Below, piece after piece: positions 46,690 through 58,516 of a stretch of DNA of 64,000 nucleotides; position 1 is the first letter of the stretch; each line of letters begins with the position of its first letter. The position numbers were made by a program, and so were the translations under genes. The DNA comes from Chrysemys picta bellii. Lineage: Eukaryota; Chordata; Testudines; Emydidae. The stretch covers positions 113,804,421-113,868,420 of the forward strand of contig NC_088792.1 in the NCBI RefSeq assembly GCF_011386835.1, in the 5' to 3' direction. The notes under the pieces were generated by a model. That model was not told the DNA's origin. It saw nothing but the letters and a program-made list of their open reading frames with translations, and searched no databases.

Positions 46690-47639
46690 GTTGCAGATAA
46701 ATATCATCCTAACAGTAAACATAACCATGATATTCTCAGTACTATACTCCTCCCCTTCTCAATGTAATGTTTTCCAAAAACTTCTGTTAAACAAAATATA
46801 AAACATTCAGTTCATCTATTGGACTTATTAGCAGCCATCCAGAAGTTCCACATACTCATAAGCAATCATTTTCAGATTAGTTTTTGTCTCTCTCCTTTTT
46901 CACCAAGTCTGGTATTGATAATGGAAACTTCTGCATCTCTTCACATTAAGCAGGAAGTTTCTGTAGCAAGTGTAGTTCTGCTAACCTAGAGAATCGCCAG
47001 TCCTGAACAGTTTAAATTCCCAAAGATACTCATATCTTCTGAAACAACAGTTCCTATATGATCAAGGCTATAACCATGTACCTTCAAGCCACTGGACATA
47101 TGGCAAATCATTTAGAAAAAAAATCCACTAAATGAACATAATAGACTATCTAGAACTATAAAACGTGATTTAGAGTAATATCCAGATTATAAATCAATAT
47201 CAGTATTGGATAGAATGAAGCATAGGTACAGGAAAAGGTACTTGATATAGCATGTGAAGAGAACCCCATAAATGCATGCACCAGTCCAATAGCTAGATTT
47301 AAACACTGCTAAGGACGTGTCCCTAAACATTCATATGTCAGTGTCCATGGGATTCTTCTCTACCTAGTCAAATGGCCAAGCATGTCAACAGATCATTCTG
47401 GTGATCTGTGCTACTGTGCAACACTAGTTTCAGGTTCCATGCTCTTGTTTTGGCATTCATGTCTTTCAACATCATTTTCCAAGTTTACAGGATCAACAAC
47501 ATTCTCGTTTCCCAGCTGTGAATAAAATGTGTCTGCCTCAGGCAGTATCCTGACATAAAGTCATTCGCTCTCACTATCAGAATTACTGGGATCCAAATTC
47601 CTGCCTCATTTTCATCTTTTATTGCACTAGTTTGTCTTG
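46690..47639 (-). other. Gypsy-derived 3' sequence, not resolved
   Basis: This lies between DIRS RT part one and the Gypsy integrase remnant and so presumably belongs to the inserted Gypsy element (region after integrase, perhaps an LTR). No LTR ends could be identified. Confidence 0.35.
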
Positions 47640-48290
47640 TTTTCTGTGTCTTCTGCTGTGGTGGTTTAGAGGGTGGTTTACAGCATTATATGCAAGGGTA
47701 AGAAGTCACAGGGAAGTAAAAAATGGTGGTGAAGAATGCTCACACCTCCTTTTCCATCTTATGCTTTTACTTCATAAACTGGATTCCTGACAAGGGCTAC
47801 ATAAATTTTACCTTCCTAATAGGATCTTAATTTGCCTGGTCCTTCTCTCTCTCTCTGAAAGACTGCAGACAAGTACTCCGTCACCTGGAAGAGGACAGCA
47901 CCATGCACTTTCTGATCACAGTGATTCTTACCACGAGTAGCAGCTTTCTGAGAACACTGACAAGTTCATAATGACAGGTTTCAGAGTAGCAGCCGTGTTA
48001 ATTTGTTAGTCTCTAAGGTGCCACAAGTACTCCTGTTCAAGTTCATAAGTTTCCTTCATCTCCTGTTTCCACCTCCCAAAGTAATCTTTATGGACCCCAG
48101 GTGCAGATTCAGAGTTTATAGGTAAACCAATGCAGTGATGATAGCCTTCACCATCAGCTCTCTCTAGAAGCTCAGAGTTGATTTGTGGCTCTCCACCTTC
48201 ATGGTGCTTGTTTTCACAAAGCAATTTAATCCAGCGCATAAACAATCTCTCTGGTTCACAGTGGCACACAACCACTATATCTACAGGGTA
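47640..48290 (-). pseudogene. Ty3/Gypsy integrase C-terminal remnant
   Basis: On the minus strand the open frame 48293-48006 ends with KDYFGRWKQEMKETYEL. After a 66-bp insert, the next frames give TRGKNHCDQKVHGAVL, GPGKLRSY and YVALVRNPVYEVK, then LLPCDFLPL. This is the order of a vertebrate Gypsy integrase C-terminus with its (P)VYxV(R/K)P module. Stops and frame changes break it. It sits within the plus-strand DIRS RT and so inserted after the DIRS copy. Confidence 0.75.
47972..48037 (-). repeat. truncated retroposon 3' end with 11-bp target duplication
   Basis: TTTCAGAGTAGCAGCCGTG, then TTTGTTAGTCTCTAAGGTGC, is the antisense 3' end of the CACGAAAGCTTATGC family. It is bounded by CAAGTTCATAA at 47961-47971 and 48038-48048. 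A duplication of this length fits LINE-driven retroposition. It disrupts the Gypsy integrase frame and is therefore the youngest of three nested insertions here. Confidence 0.85.
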
Positions 48291-48505
48291 CACCTTTCAG
48301 ACAGTCTACAGCCTCAAGTGTATTCACAAAATGCTTGGCTATAGTGGCTGCCTGCTACTGTACTTGGATGACTGGCTTCTCAAAGGGAAATCCCCACAGG
48401 AAGTTTCCAGCAACCTATCCACTGTTCTCAACTTATTTCACTCCTCAGGACTGAGTCAATTATACGTCCCTCACTCCAGCCGAATGCATATAATTTGCAG
48501 AGATT
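48291..48505 (+). pseudogene. DIRS reverse transcriptase palm with YLDD
   Basis: The frame reads YTFQTVYSLKCIHKMLGYSG, then LLLYLDDWLLKGKSPQEV and LSTVLNLFHSSGLSQL. YLDD is the catalytic RT box with two metal-binding aspartates, and the DWLLKG context is typical of DIRS elements. It directly follows the Gypsy insert and is cut by the palindromic insertion at 48506. Confidence 0.85.
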
Positions 48506-48519
48506 CTTCTAGCTTCCAA

Positions 48520-49318
48520 AAACAACAAGGAGTCTGGTGGCACCTTAAAGACTAACAGATTTATTTGGGCATAAGCTTTCGTGAGTAAAAACCTCACTTC
48601 TTCGGATGCATAGAGTGAAAGTTACAGATGCAGGCATTATATACTGACACATGGAGAGCAGGGAGTTACTTCACAAGTGGAGAACCAGTGTTGACAGGGC
48701 CAATTCAATCAGGGTGGATGTAGTCCACTCCCAATAATAGATGAGGAGGTGTCAATTCCAGGAGAGGAAAAGCTGCTTCTGTAGTGAGCCAGCCACTCCC
48801 AGTCCCTATTCAAGCCCAGATTAATGGTGTTGAATTTGCAAATGAATTTTAGTTCTGCTGTTTCTCTTTAAATCTGTAATTACAGATTTAAAAGTCACTA
48901 TCATTGAACAAAAAAACTTCAGAAACAGACTTCAAAGAGAAACAGCAGAACTAAAATTCATTTGCAAATTCAACACCATTAATCTGGGCTTGAATAGGGA
49001 CTGGGAGTGGCTGGCTCACTACAGAAGCAGCTTTTCCTCTCCTGGAATTGACACCTCCTCATCTATTATTGGGAGTGGACTACATCCACCCTGATTGAAT
49101 TGGCCCTGTCAACACTGGTTCTCCACTTGTGAAGTAACTCCCTGCTCTCCATGTGTCAGTATATAATGCCTGCATCTGTAACTTTCACTCTATGCATCCG
49201 AAGAAGTGAGGTTTTTACTCACGAAAGCTTATGCCCAAATAAATCTGTTAGTCTTTAAGGTGCCACCAGACTCCTTGTTGTTTTTGTAGATACAGACTAA
49301 CACGGCTACCCCCTGATA
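48520..49318. mobile_element. inverted retroposon dimer (350-bp arms) in a 14-bp target duplication
   Basis: The left arm 48520-48869 is an almost perfect reverse complement of about 48934-49286. The spacer of some 64 bp includes its own palindrome (AAATCTGTAATTACAGATTT). The right unit is the longer one and ends in the family's 3' end ACTAACACGGCTACCCCCTG; the left arm lacks the last 33 bp or so of that end. The whole is flanked by CTTCTAGCTTCCAA at 48506-48519 and 49319-49332, so one integration event brought in both arms. The transcript or DNA strand would fold into a long hairpin. It carries no clear gene. Confidence 0.92.
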
Positions 49319-49518
49319 CTTCTAGCTTCCAAGTTAGCAAAGCCATACCTCTCTCCAGACAGGCTTCAGACCATCACATCTCTGATCATCAACCTCATGG
49401 AAAACCCTGCATCAATAAAAAAAAACAACTCTCCAACTATTAGGTCACTTGGTGTCATGCACATATATGGTGCCTCTGGCCAGATTTGAACTCTGCCCTC
49501 CCCTAGGCTGTCTGAGGC

Positions 49519-49802
49519 AACATCTATATTTGGAGCTGGGGATGCGATTCCCAAGTCCCATAGACATATATGTGCTAGCTCACCAAGATACCACGCTAAA
49601 AACAGTAGCGTAGATGGGGTAGCATCAGCAAGGGTGAATGGTGGCAATGGGATCCGGACGGGTTTGTACATGGGGCAGCTACCCATGATGCAGCTGCTCA
49701 TGCTATCCCAGCTACACACTTAAAAACACTAGCTCGATGAGAGCTAGCACACGTATGGCTACTTGAACTGGGAATCACACCCCCAGCTCCAAGTGTAGCC
49801 TG
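49519..49802. mobile_element. inverted-repeat element, about 115-bp arms
   Basis: CATCTATATTTGGAGCTGGG, then GATGCGATTCCCAAG and GTGCTAGCTC on the left are mirrored by GAGCTAGCACACGTATGG, GGGAATCACACCCCCAGCTC and AAGTGTAGCC on the right. The centre (about 49650-49690) is single-copy. It splits the DIRS RT/RNase H region. No target duplication was established, so the class is unknown. Confidence 0.7.
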
Positions 49803-49829
49803 CAGTCTGTTTACCAACTGTCCAAACCA

Positions 49830-50500
49830 CCGCACAGACCCTTGCCTCACAGCCTTGACTCCTTTTCTAACTTACCTCGACTGGTGGAGAAACCTCCAGG
49901 TAGTCTACAAACCCGGTCTTATTCAGCACCCCGCCTCCCACAGGGACACTGATTACAGAGACCTCCATAGCAGCTTCTGGGTACCCATCTAAACCACCTA
50001 CAGGTTCAAGGCATATTGTTCCAGAAAGAGTGAATATTTTTCCATATGAATATTTTTTAACTCCACAAGATAGGTTCTGCAGACTAGTCATTTCTACCAC
50101 TCCCGGAAGGAACCACAGTACAGGTCCTGACAGGCAACATCTCTGCAATGTATATATCAACAGGCTGGAGGGTGCCAGTTCATTTCTTCCTTCTCCCTTG
50201 GTCAGGAAACAATCAAGCAATCTTCATGTGATTAATTCCCATGGCCCTTCAGCTACCAAGAACAAACAATAATATGGTGGATTACCTCAGACAGTATTCA
50301 GCCAACTGGTCTCTGAAGGTCTCCATTCTCCACTCTATATTCCACAGATAGAGCTCCCCTGTAATACCCCTTTGCTACCAGCACCACCACCACACCCTCC
50401 CTTGTGCTCCAAAGCGGGTACCAGCCCAGGATCCTTCCAGGATGCTCTTCTCATCCCCTGGTCTCAAGATCTTCCTGCACTTTTCTTTCCACCCCCAAAC
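49830..50500 (+). pseudogene. DIRS RNase H-like region
   Basis: Plus-strand frames broken by stops include PFLTYLDWWRNLQVVYKPG, a phrase typical of the region after the RT in DIRS elements, and later ANWSLKVSILHSIF. No continuous frame is left. Confidence 0.55.
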
Positions 50501-50719
50501 ATTCAAGGTCACATGGACAATCAGGCAGGATGTGGCCACAGTGATACATAACTCTTATTGGTCCAGAGAGTATTAGCTCACAGGCCTACGGCATCCATTC
50601 CACACAGTCATCAATATTTCTACTCAATCTGCCAGACTTACTCTCCCAGAATCGAGGACAAATGCTGCAAGCAAGACCTCACAACTCTACAACTGACTGA
50701 TTGGAAGTTGGCTGACTGA

Positions 50720-51440
50720 GAACAGATAAGGATTGTTCCACAGAAATCCAAGAAATTCTCATACAGAGCACAAACTCCTCTACAAAATCAGATTACCTAA
50801 GTGGAAGAGACTTTCCATCTGGGCTTTGCATCAAAGTCTCAATCCATTGCAAGCTTTTGCTCCCAAGTTTCTGGATTACATCTTGCAGATCAAGCAATCA
50901 GGCCCCACCATTAACTCTATAAGGTCCATTTAACTGCCATTTCAACTTGCCACTATCCTATTCAAACTTATACTATGCTCTCTCATGCCACTGTTTCAAA
51001 ATTTCTAAAAACTTTTTCATACCTATTCTCCCCCTTTCAGGCACACCTCCTGTCTTAGTTCTTATGGACCTTATGGGACTCCCCTCTTTGAACTCTTATC
51101 CAAGTGCTCATTTCTGCATTTAATTCTTAACACTTCCTTTCTGGTAGCAGTTGCCTCAGTCTGAAGACTTAGCAAGATTCAGGCACTAACAGCAGTCCTT
51201 TCCTGCCCCACCCCCCATCTTGTTTTCCACTAAGATCCCATCTTAAATCCCTCACCAAAGTGGTATCTGCTTTTTTTTTTTTTTTTTAAACCAAACCATG
51301 AACCCTTTTCTTCCTAATACCACACTCAGATCTGAAGGAAGCTGGTCAAAAGATTCCAATCTCACATGCAAGAGGTGTGTGCATACAAGTGAGATTCACG
51401 CAGACAAATTAGTTTCAAGAACCACAGTTACCACAAATAA
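50720..51440 (+). pseudogene. DIRS tyrosine recombinase remnant
   Basis: The frame 50733-50933 has LPKWKRLSIWALHQSLNPLQ and DYILQIKQSGPTINS, matching the N-terminal SAM-like part of DIRS tyrosine recombinases. Further broken frames give TSFLVAVASV and PILNPSPK, the core preceding the first catalytic arginine region. The catalytic R-H-R-Y residues cannot be traced. Confidence 0.75.
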
Positions 51441-51484
51441 GTAACCATTCTTTCCTATGTACAAGACAACAACATACTTTTTGG

Positions 51485-52379
51485 TCTCAGTGAATCAGCC
51501 CCTATATCATCACTTGCCTTCTGAGAAAAGCAAATTCTGTACAATCGCTAGTGATGGACACTGAATCTGAATAGATGTTCTCGTACTCAGCTCCTCCACC
51601 CACTTTGATGGCTGCCCTCTGACAATGAAAAGAAAACTACCTGGATTTCATAATTCCATCCTCTCATCTGAAAGCACTTTTATTTTAAGTTATATTATGG
51701 CCCAACACCAAGGAGCTAGTAGAACAAATAGTTAAAATTTCTTTTTAAGTTTGGTCAGTACTAGGCTATACTCAGTCAAATGATCCACCCCCTTTTTTCT
51801 TACAGATTGCATCTTCTCCGTACATATTATGTGAGTCAGTATAAGACCGCTACTGCCCTCTGGAGCCTAGGCTATTTTACAGCATAGGGTACTGTACTTT
51901 AAAAAAAAAAAAAAAAAATCTTACTGTAACAGTGAAGGCTCACTGACACCACAAATTTCACTGTGTCAAAGAATCCTGTAGCAAGGGTGTCCCCTGAACA
52001 GGTTACATAATAGTTTTTATTTGCATTATGTCTAGGACCTTAATCATGCACAGAAACCGGACTATATCTGTCATGCCCAAGACTTTAGCCTGGTTATGGT
52101 CCATGGTTAAAGACCCATATGGATTACAAACCAAGAAGTTATGTAGCCAGGGCAGGGGGAAAACCACTTCATTATTATTTATGGCTTAGTATTTGAAGGC
52201 CAGATGAACCCTAAACACATGATCAACTGTTCACCAAGTGAGTTAGAGGACTTACAAATTAACGTTCCCAATAGAAAGGCCAACATGACGCAAGGAAATT
52301 CTGTCTATATAATAGAGGAGAGCTGAGTTTTCCAATGAGATTGAATTCAGGGGCATTTGCATGATATGTGAACAAACAA
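51485..52379. other. no recognisable feature
   Basis: Non-coding with an A-run at 51901-51918 and a T-run at 51271-51287 nearby. No element ends. Confidence 0.4.
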
Positions 52380-53400
52380 CATACTGTCTCTCACTATTTC
52401 TTTGTATTTATTAGCAGTTGTTAGATATCCCGTATGACAGATACGACAGCATCCTGCAGTATCCGGACCCAGGCAAACATTATGAAACTAAGTTATTTAG
52501 GAGAAGGAAGATTAATGCAATCTCTGGGAGGTAATGTGAACTTCAAAAGATTATGTTGAACAATATAGCAGGTATGATTGTTCTTTTAGGACAAAGTGTG
52601 TGAAGTGGAATTCCTGGGAAGTCCCGAGGAAGAGGTGAATGCAAACCCCCACCTATGGGCTCATCCTTTGCAGCTTCATCCTGATGGAGGAGACCTTTTG
52701 TTTTCCTTATCACCGGTTTCAGAAGGCCAGTTCTAAGACCCAATCTGGATTCTCCAGGGACCAACAGACAAAGAAAGGATTTTTGGATAAATAGCCTGGT
52801 TTTAAACAGGCTCAAGGTCTTCTTTCTGATTCAGCAAATGGACAGGACCCCTGATCCATGGAGGGCCCCAAATCTTAGAGGAGGTCTGGAAGGACTTGGC
52901 CTACTGAGGCCCTGTAAGATTTGGTGCTAGTTCTGAACTGAGGCCATTGTGAACTTTTGACCACAAAAGAGACTTCTTTGGGGTGTCTGACGGACTCACC
53001 TGCCCCAGCCCATGTTGGAGGCAGCTGGGGTTGATCTGGTAAGTTTATCAGAATACATGTACTGGTAGGTTCTTTTATTGTTTTTAATGTTTTCTCTGTA
53101 ATGCTTTTATCTTAAGAATAAAATAGGCTTGCGCAGGAAGTGCTGTGTGGTAACTTATAATCACTGGCAGTTGAACTGTATACCGTCTCTGAGGCGAGAC
53201 ATGAAGCAAACCTGCTTAGGCAGACTGTTGCTTTGAGAACAATGTAGTGAAAATAGGGAACTACCTGGGCAAGGAGGGAGAGAGACGAGGGTTTCCACCC
53301 AAGAAAGGCAAAAGCTAGGGAGCTGGATGCCTCAAACTGGGTGCCCTTACTAAACCACTTGTGGGAAATACAGTTGTAGCTGCCCTGAATTGTGACATAC
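52380..53400 (+). other. possible LTR or retrocopy fragment
   Basis: Higher-GC stretch with AATAAAATAGGCTTGCGCAG at about 53117, preceded by TTTTATTGTTTTTAATG; this looks like a polyadenylation signal with an R/U5-like tail. No paired LTR or coding domain is visible. The minus-strand ORF at 52543-52815 is unrecognised. Confidence 0.25.
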
Positions 53401-55599
53401 TGTATCTCGTTTAGACTCTCAGTAAGATGGGATATATTTTTATATTTCCTTTTTTGTCTTGTTCTAATTTGGACTGGGGCACTGCAAATATCTTCCGACT
53501 GTGCTAGTTAATTCCTTTCTTGTTCTCCTCTCCAAGTTGTGTGATATAGTTCACTATAGTCAATTCCCATCTCATCTTTAATATGGGAGATGAGTGTCAC
53601 TTTCATATTTCTGACAACGTTGTAGTGCAATCATTGGTCTCACGGTGAATCTTTTGACTTACAACCTTTGGGTAAATAAGTCACTAGGAGCTTTAAAGAA
53701 AGGACCTTTTTACTTTGCATGTGACTATATTGATAACTTGAGTTCTTGGAAACTCAATGAGAATATTTTTCTGAAAATTAAAAAAATGGAATACACAGTT
53801 TAAGAGACATAAAACATTTCAGCAACTCTCTCACTTATGAGGAATAAAAGACACCAACTGATTAAGGCCATGACTTGACATATATGACTTGTTAAATTTA
53901 AATGGATATATATATTTCACCACTAAATTGCAATGGCATAGAACACAGTGCCATTATTAAAAGGTGCTTACATTCCAAATAACTGTTGAGAAGTACAGTG
54001 CATTAGATTAGTTCAGACAGAGTGTAGAAGTTGACCTGGTTGCATGGTGACAGAGCAACAGGCTTCAGATGAAAGCTGAGACCACATTCCAGGACTGGCT
54101 AAGACATATTATCGATACTTTCTTCTTACTTTAGAGGAAATATAAATTGAGTGCTACTAACTGACCTGGAATAAAGCAAGCTTCTACCAGTCACAACTTG
54201 TTTCTAACAGTAGTATGAACAGAAACTAACATGAAATAATCATTGCAAACCTGATTTTCTCCTTTTGAGTTTTGGGTGTTGAAACACCACCCTAGTAACT
54301 GAGAATTTGCTTTCTTATTCAAAAACAGTTAAATGTAAACAGTGACCCAGAATAGATGAAGAATATTCTTAGTAATAACAATACTCAGGATGTGCATATC
54401 AGTTCATAGACTCAATTCCATTCCCACTGAAGACAATGGAATTTTGCATTGGCTTCAATGGGAACAGGATCAGGCCCTACATACTCCAAGTGCTGATTGA
54501 TTAAACTTCAGAACACATGTTCAGATAAAGTATAACCACCTCACAAATACGGAAACTGAGTCACGGAAGTTGCAACTTGTCCAAGGTCACAGAGGCAGTA
54601 GCAAGGTTGGCATTAGAGTTCAGGAATTTCAGATTTCCAACTCTGTGCTCATTCCTGTGGACTGCCCTGCTATGAATTTGCATTTGAACATAAAATACCA
54701 GCTAAAAAGGATAGTGCTCAAGGGTAGGATTTTCAAAGAAGCCTAGGAGAGTTGGGTGCCCAAATCCTGTTGAATTTTAATGGGATTTGGGCACATAGTT
54801 CCCTTAGACTTCTTGAAAACACCAATCCACCCTTAAAATAAAATTACCTTGGTAGTATGATACATCAAATATGATAATGTTGGCACTCACATATACAGGC
54901 TGACCACTAAGTAGAGACGAATCACTTTACAGACACTGTACATGTGCTGTTCTGTTTATCAAGTAGTAATTTTATACTCTTATTTATGTATACTTCACTT
55001 AACTTGAAGGCATGTGTCTAGAAGAACAGGCTTAACAAAGTTCTCTGGTCCAAGTTGTAACAAGTCATTAAAAAAAAAATCATCCTCTGTAAGTAGGTGG
55101 TACTTCTAAATAATATGAATGTTGACAGCCATTTGGACTATTGAACTAAGTATGAGAAGGAAGAGAAGAAATATAGGGTAAAATAATTATACAAGAAAAA
55201 ATTAAAACCTAAGTAGAAATACCGTAAAGGTAAAAGACAGCAGTAGAGGAGGAGGAACAGAAATGAACAGACAAGAAAATAGGAGGGGCAAAAAAAATCT
55301 AATAGGTAGAAATGAGAAAGATGAAGCTAAAAAAAAGAGGAATTTTTTAAAAAAATTAAAGGCTATAGAGAGGGCAAAAATAAAAAATTACAACAACCAG
55401 TAGAAAGAACAAAGTAGATTCAATTTTTTTCTTAAAATAAGTTCAAGTGTGTGTTAGTGTGGGTCATCTGTAGGTACAGAAGTGCCTCATGTGCACAGCT
55501 TGGGAAGCTTCTGAATAGCAGTGCCAGGCAAGCCCCTCTGCCACCTCACGCTCCTGTGTGAGGGCATCTGTTCCCTCAGTTCCCTCTTATTGCTCATGG
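53401..55599. other. intron-like sequence with two short old repeats
   Basis: At 54400-54478, ATTCCCACTGAAGACAATGG and GGCTTCAATGGGAACAGGA form an old palindromic repeat. At about 54540-54620, GGAAACTGAGTCACGG and CTTGTCCAAGGTCACAGAGG resemble a MIR 3' part. The rest is A-rich and featureless. Confidence 0.45.
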
Positions 55600-57156
55600 G
55601 AGTGAGACTGAAACCATTGAGTGTCCAAAGCCACTATGGCTTCAGAGACCTTTTTAGAAGTGTTTTTTCTCTTTTCAACCAACTTGAATAAATCTTATCT
55701 TCACGCTCCCAGTAAGGACGTTCCTTGGGAAAAAAAAAAGACTGGCGACCCTCCCCCTGAATTTGTGTACCACAAGGCCAGATTTTTGCACCAACTGCCA
55801 CACATTATGGTGGACTCCAAACCCAGCTCCACCCTGTGATGGACTGATCCCATCAATGATGGATACAACCCTCTTACTGCCTAGGGTAGAGCCACACCTG
55901 AGACAGGTGCTTTGTGTACAAGTTCTTTCCCTCCAGGACTTGCGAAGCCCGGGACACTCTGCTTAAGCTACATTTACTGGAGCAGTCCATGCAGGTCACT
56001 TTGGAGTGAGAGGTGGTGGCCCTTACCAGAGGGAAACCAGCCAAACCAGCATCAGCCAGCACTCCCTCAAGCACACGTAATACCTTGGGAGCCGGTAGTG
56101 GAAAGAAGGAAAGGGGAGACTGGTAGAGGTGACTAAGACACCAACCACCTCAGCACCGGTAAAAGCTTTGTCACCTGCACTGTCTGTTTTGATGCCAGTG
56201 CCACAGGCATTAAAACTGACACTTGTACTTGCACATAAAGGGGAAACTGACTTATGAAGCCAACCAACCTTAAACATAGCACCAAAGCCAAAGGGGAGGG
56301 AGGACATGAACCATCATTCATCCAAGGACAAAGCTCCTAAGCCCTTAATCAGAACTGGATTGGCTCAAGTAACTACAGCCCTGGTTCCAATATCAGACAA
56401 GGGTCTGCAATATACCCTGGGGAAATCCATACCAACTCTGGAGATATTCCCAGCACCCGAGAGGCAACCAGCAACAGTACCATATCATCCCTCTGCACCA
56501 CCACTCAAACAGAGAATATGCACCTTGATGACACTGAGCAGGAATCCCTCTCCTATGCCTTCATTCAGAACTACACCCCCGATGGGGTGGGAGTGGCATT
56601 GGGCTGGCCAGCCACAACCAGCCCAGTAACCACATGGCAAGCATTTTGGCCGTACTGGGGACCTTCATCCCATGTACCCAGGAGCAGATCACTTTCTGCA
56701 CTTCTACAAAGAGAAGATCCCACTCCACAGTGGCATCATTACCCAGGCCAACCAATGTGGGCCCCCAGGAGCAGGAAATGACAGAGGGGCTACAACAACT
56801 CCCTCTGTCTTTATCAAGGAGTCATCCACAATCGCCAGACAAGGCAGTGACATCAGCCCCCATGCTGGTGATTTCTTTTAAAGCTGCCCAGGATCTCCTG
56901 TCCTGAAACATGGAGACTCTTGAGGACACAGACTACATTCAACAAGAAAAGTCTCTCGAACCTCTCAATATTTTGACTGCTATGCCGCTGCCCAGAATCC
57001 CCCTCTCAAGTGAACAATGGGATCCTGGAACCAGGCAAAGGACTAAGGCAAATCCCTAACACCCTTCCTCCCACTTCTAAATAAATGGAGGGGAGAGATC
57101 TGGCATCCCAAAGGGCTCTGAGGACTTCTATACTCATCCAAAAGCAGGATCCCTAG

Positions 57157-57830
57157 TTGTTTCTTCAGTGTAATAAAAATCCAAGTCCACTAAAGACACT
57201 CCTAAGGACAAAGATCCCAAGAAGTTGGACCTTTCTGCGCACCAGATGTATTCATCAGCCTCACTGCAACTTCAGTTGGGTGAACTACCAGGCCCTATTT
57301 GCCATATACAATTATCTCACATGGAAGAGGATCACTCCCTTCCTATTAAAGATGTCACAGGAGAACAGGGATGAGTTGAAGGGGATCATTACAGAGGGGC
57401 ATATGGTCACTAAAACATCATTTCAGGCAGCCATGGATGCATCTGATATGGCTGCAAGGTCGATGGCCATGGCCTTCAGTATGAAATGGGCCTCATGTCT
57501 CCAGGCATACCACTCAAGCTACAGGCCACAATCAAGGACCTGCTTTTCAAGGGAACGGAACTCTTCAGCCAAAGACTAAGTTCTCCAGTCCCACAAAAAC
57601 TCAAGGACCATGCTACCTTCCCTGGGAACCTCCACACAGGAGAGTGCCATACATATACCAGCCCCAGCAAAGGCCTAGGACACTATCCTACCCGTTGGGT
57701 CAAGAACTAGAGTACCAACAAAGAAATCAGCCCAGGTACTCTAGGGACACCCCTCTTCTGCCACCTCTGCCAACCTGGCTCCCTCCCTATGGGCAGATTT
57801 CATGGGAGCATCAAGTCACACTGAAGCAAA
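57157..57830 (+). pseudogene. DIRS gag-like protein remnant
   Basis: The frame 57157-57579 has TSFQAAMDASDMAARSMAMA and FSMKWASCLQ. The frame 57486-57710 continues with GIPLKLQATIKDLLFKGTEL. These are the conserved C-terminal segments of vertebrate DIRS gag (A-DA/SD-TAAR-A... then LPF-GT-LF). A frameshift at about 57480-57520 separates them. The shorter frames from 55621 onward are probably the decayed N-terminal half. Confidence 0.75.
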
Positions 57831-57979
57831 TATAGAGCCAGCCCTACAGTTGTGAACCACCGTGTCCCTTTTTTTATTCCTTACCCCGTCTCGCATCAAT
57901 CTCTCTTCAGGGTTCTCATGACAAAGGTTCTATTAGTGGCCTTGTTGGTTTGTCTAGAAGCCATAGAAGAGGTACCATG

Positions 57980-58092
57980 GAACTAGAGGGGAAGAGATTT
58001 CTATCCTCAATGTTTATTATCCCAAAGAAGAAAGGGAGTCTTCATCCTATCCTAGATCTGAGGAGACTGACCAAATACACAGACCACTTCAG
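57980..58092 (+). pseudogene. DIRS reverse transcriptase, fingers fragment
   Basis: A plus-strand frame gives MFIIPKKKGSLHPILDLRRL followed by TKYTDHFS, the RT start typical of DIRS and Gypsy elements. The CR1 insertion cuts it immediately afterwards. Confidence 0.8.
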
Positions 58093-58094
58093 TC

Positions 58095-58298
58095 ACAGAA
58101 TCACAGAAATGTAGGCCTGGAAGGGACCTCGAGAGGTCATCAAGTCCAGCCCCCTGCACTGTGGCAGAACCAAGTAAACCTAGACCATCCTTCACAGGTG
58201 CTTGTCCATCCTGTTCTTAAAGCCTTCAATGACAGGGATTCCACAACCTCCCTGGGAAGCCTATTCCAATGCTTAACTACCCTTCTAGTCAGAAAGTC
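58095..58298 (-). mobile_element. CR1 3' end inserted in DIRS RT
   Basis: The plus strand reads CACAGAATCACAGAAATGTA, GGCCTGGAAGGGACCTCGAG, then CAAGTCCAGCCCCCTGCAC and TTCCACAACCTCCCTGGGAA, the antisense of a CR1 3' terminus. Only the 3' part is present. Confidence 0.92.
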
Positions 58299-58516
58299 AT
58301 TACCTATCTCAGAGACAACAGAGGAGATTCAAAGGAGATTGACCAACTTCAGACCAGTGAAAGCCTGAAAACAGGTTCATGTGAGTGCAATCACTATTAT
58401 TCACGTTAGAATGAATCCTAACAACAAGAATACAGACATGTCTGGGGATGCTAAGCAATATCATTCTGTCTCAGTGGTCACCATTGTCATGGGACCCCTG
58501 AATTAGGCCATTTATA
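58299..58516. other. DIRS-derived or unassigned remainder
   Basis: Short non-coding stretch between the CR1 and the long-TIR element; no domain is readable. Confidence 0.35.

Larger units (their letters stand above)
46330..51480 (+). mobile_element. DIRS-type retrotransposon, decayed, with nested insertions
   Basis: Plus-strand DIRS domains appear in order: RT start (46330-46685), RT catalytic part (48291-48505), a short RT/RNase H continuation after the palindrome (49333-49400), RNase H-like region (about 49830-50500) and tyrosine recombinase (about 50720-51440). Gaps are filled by a Gypsy fragment, an inverted retroposon dimer and an inverted-repeat element. The end phrase AGAACCACAGTTACCAC near 51420 matches AGAACCACAGTTACTAT near 61785 in the second DIRS copy. 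The gag part is missing. Many stops make it inactive. Confidence 0.8.

Noticed and set aside
48006..48293. Minus-strand 95-codon ORF as a host exon
   Set aside because: Its C-terminal part and the sequence beyond the 66-bp insert match Gypsy integrase order, so it is a retrotransposon remnant.
48520..49318. CRISPR-like or tandem array
   Set aside because: There are only two copies and they are inverted, with no regular spacers; this is a hairpin retroposon.
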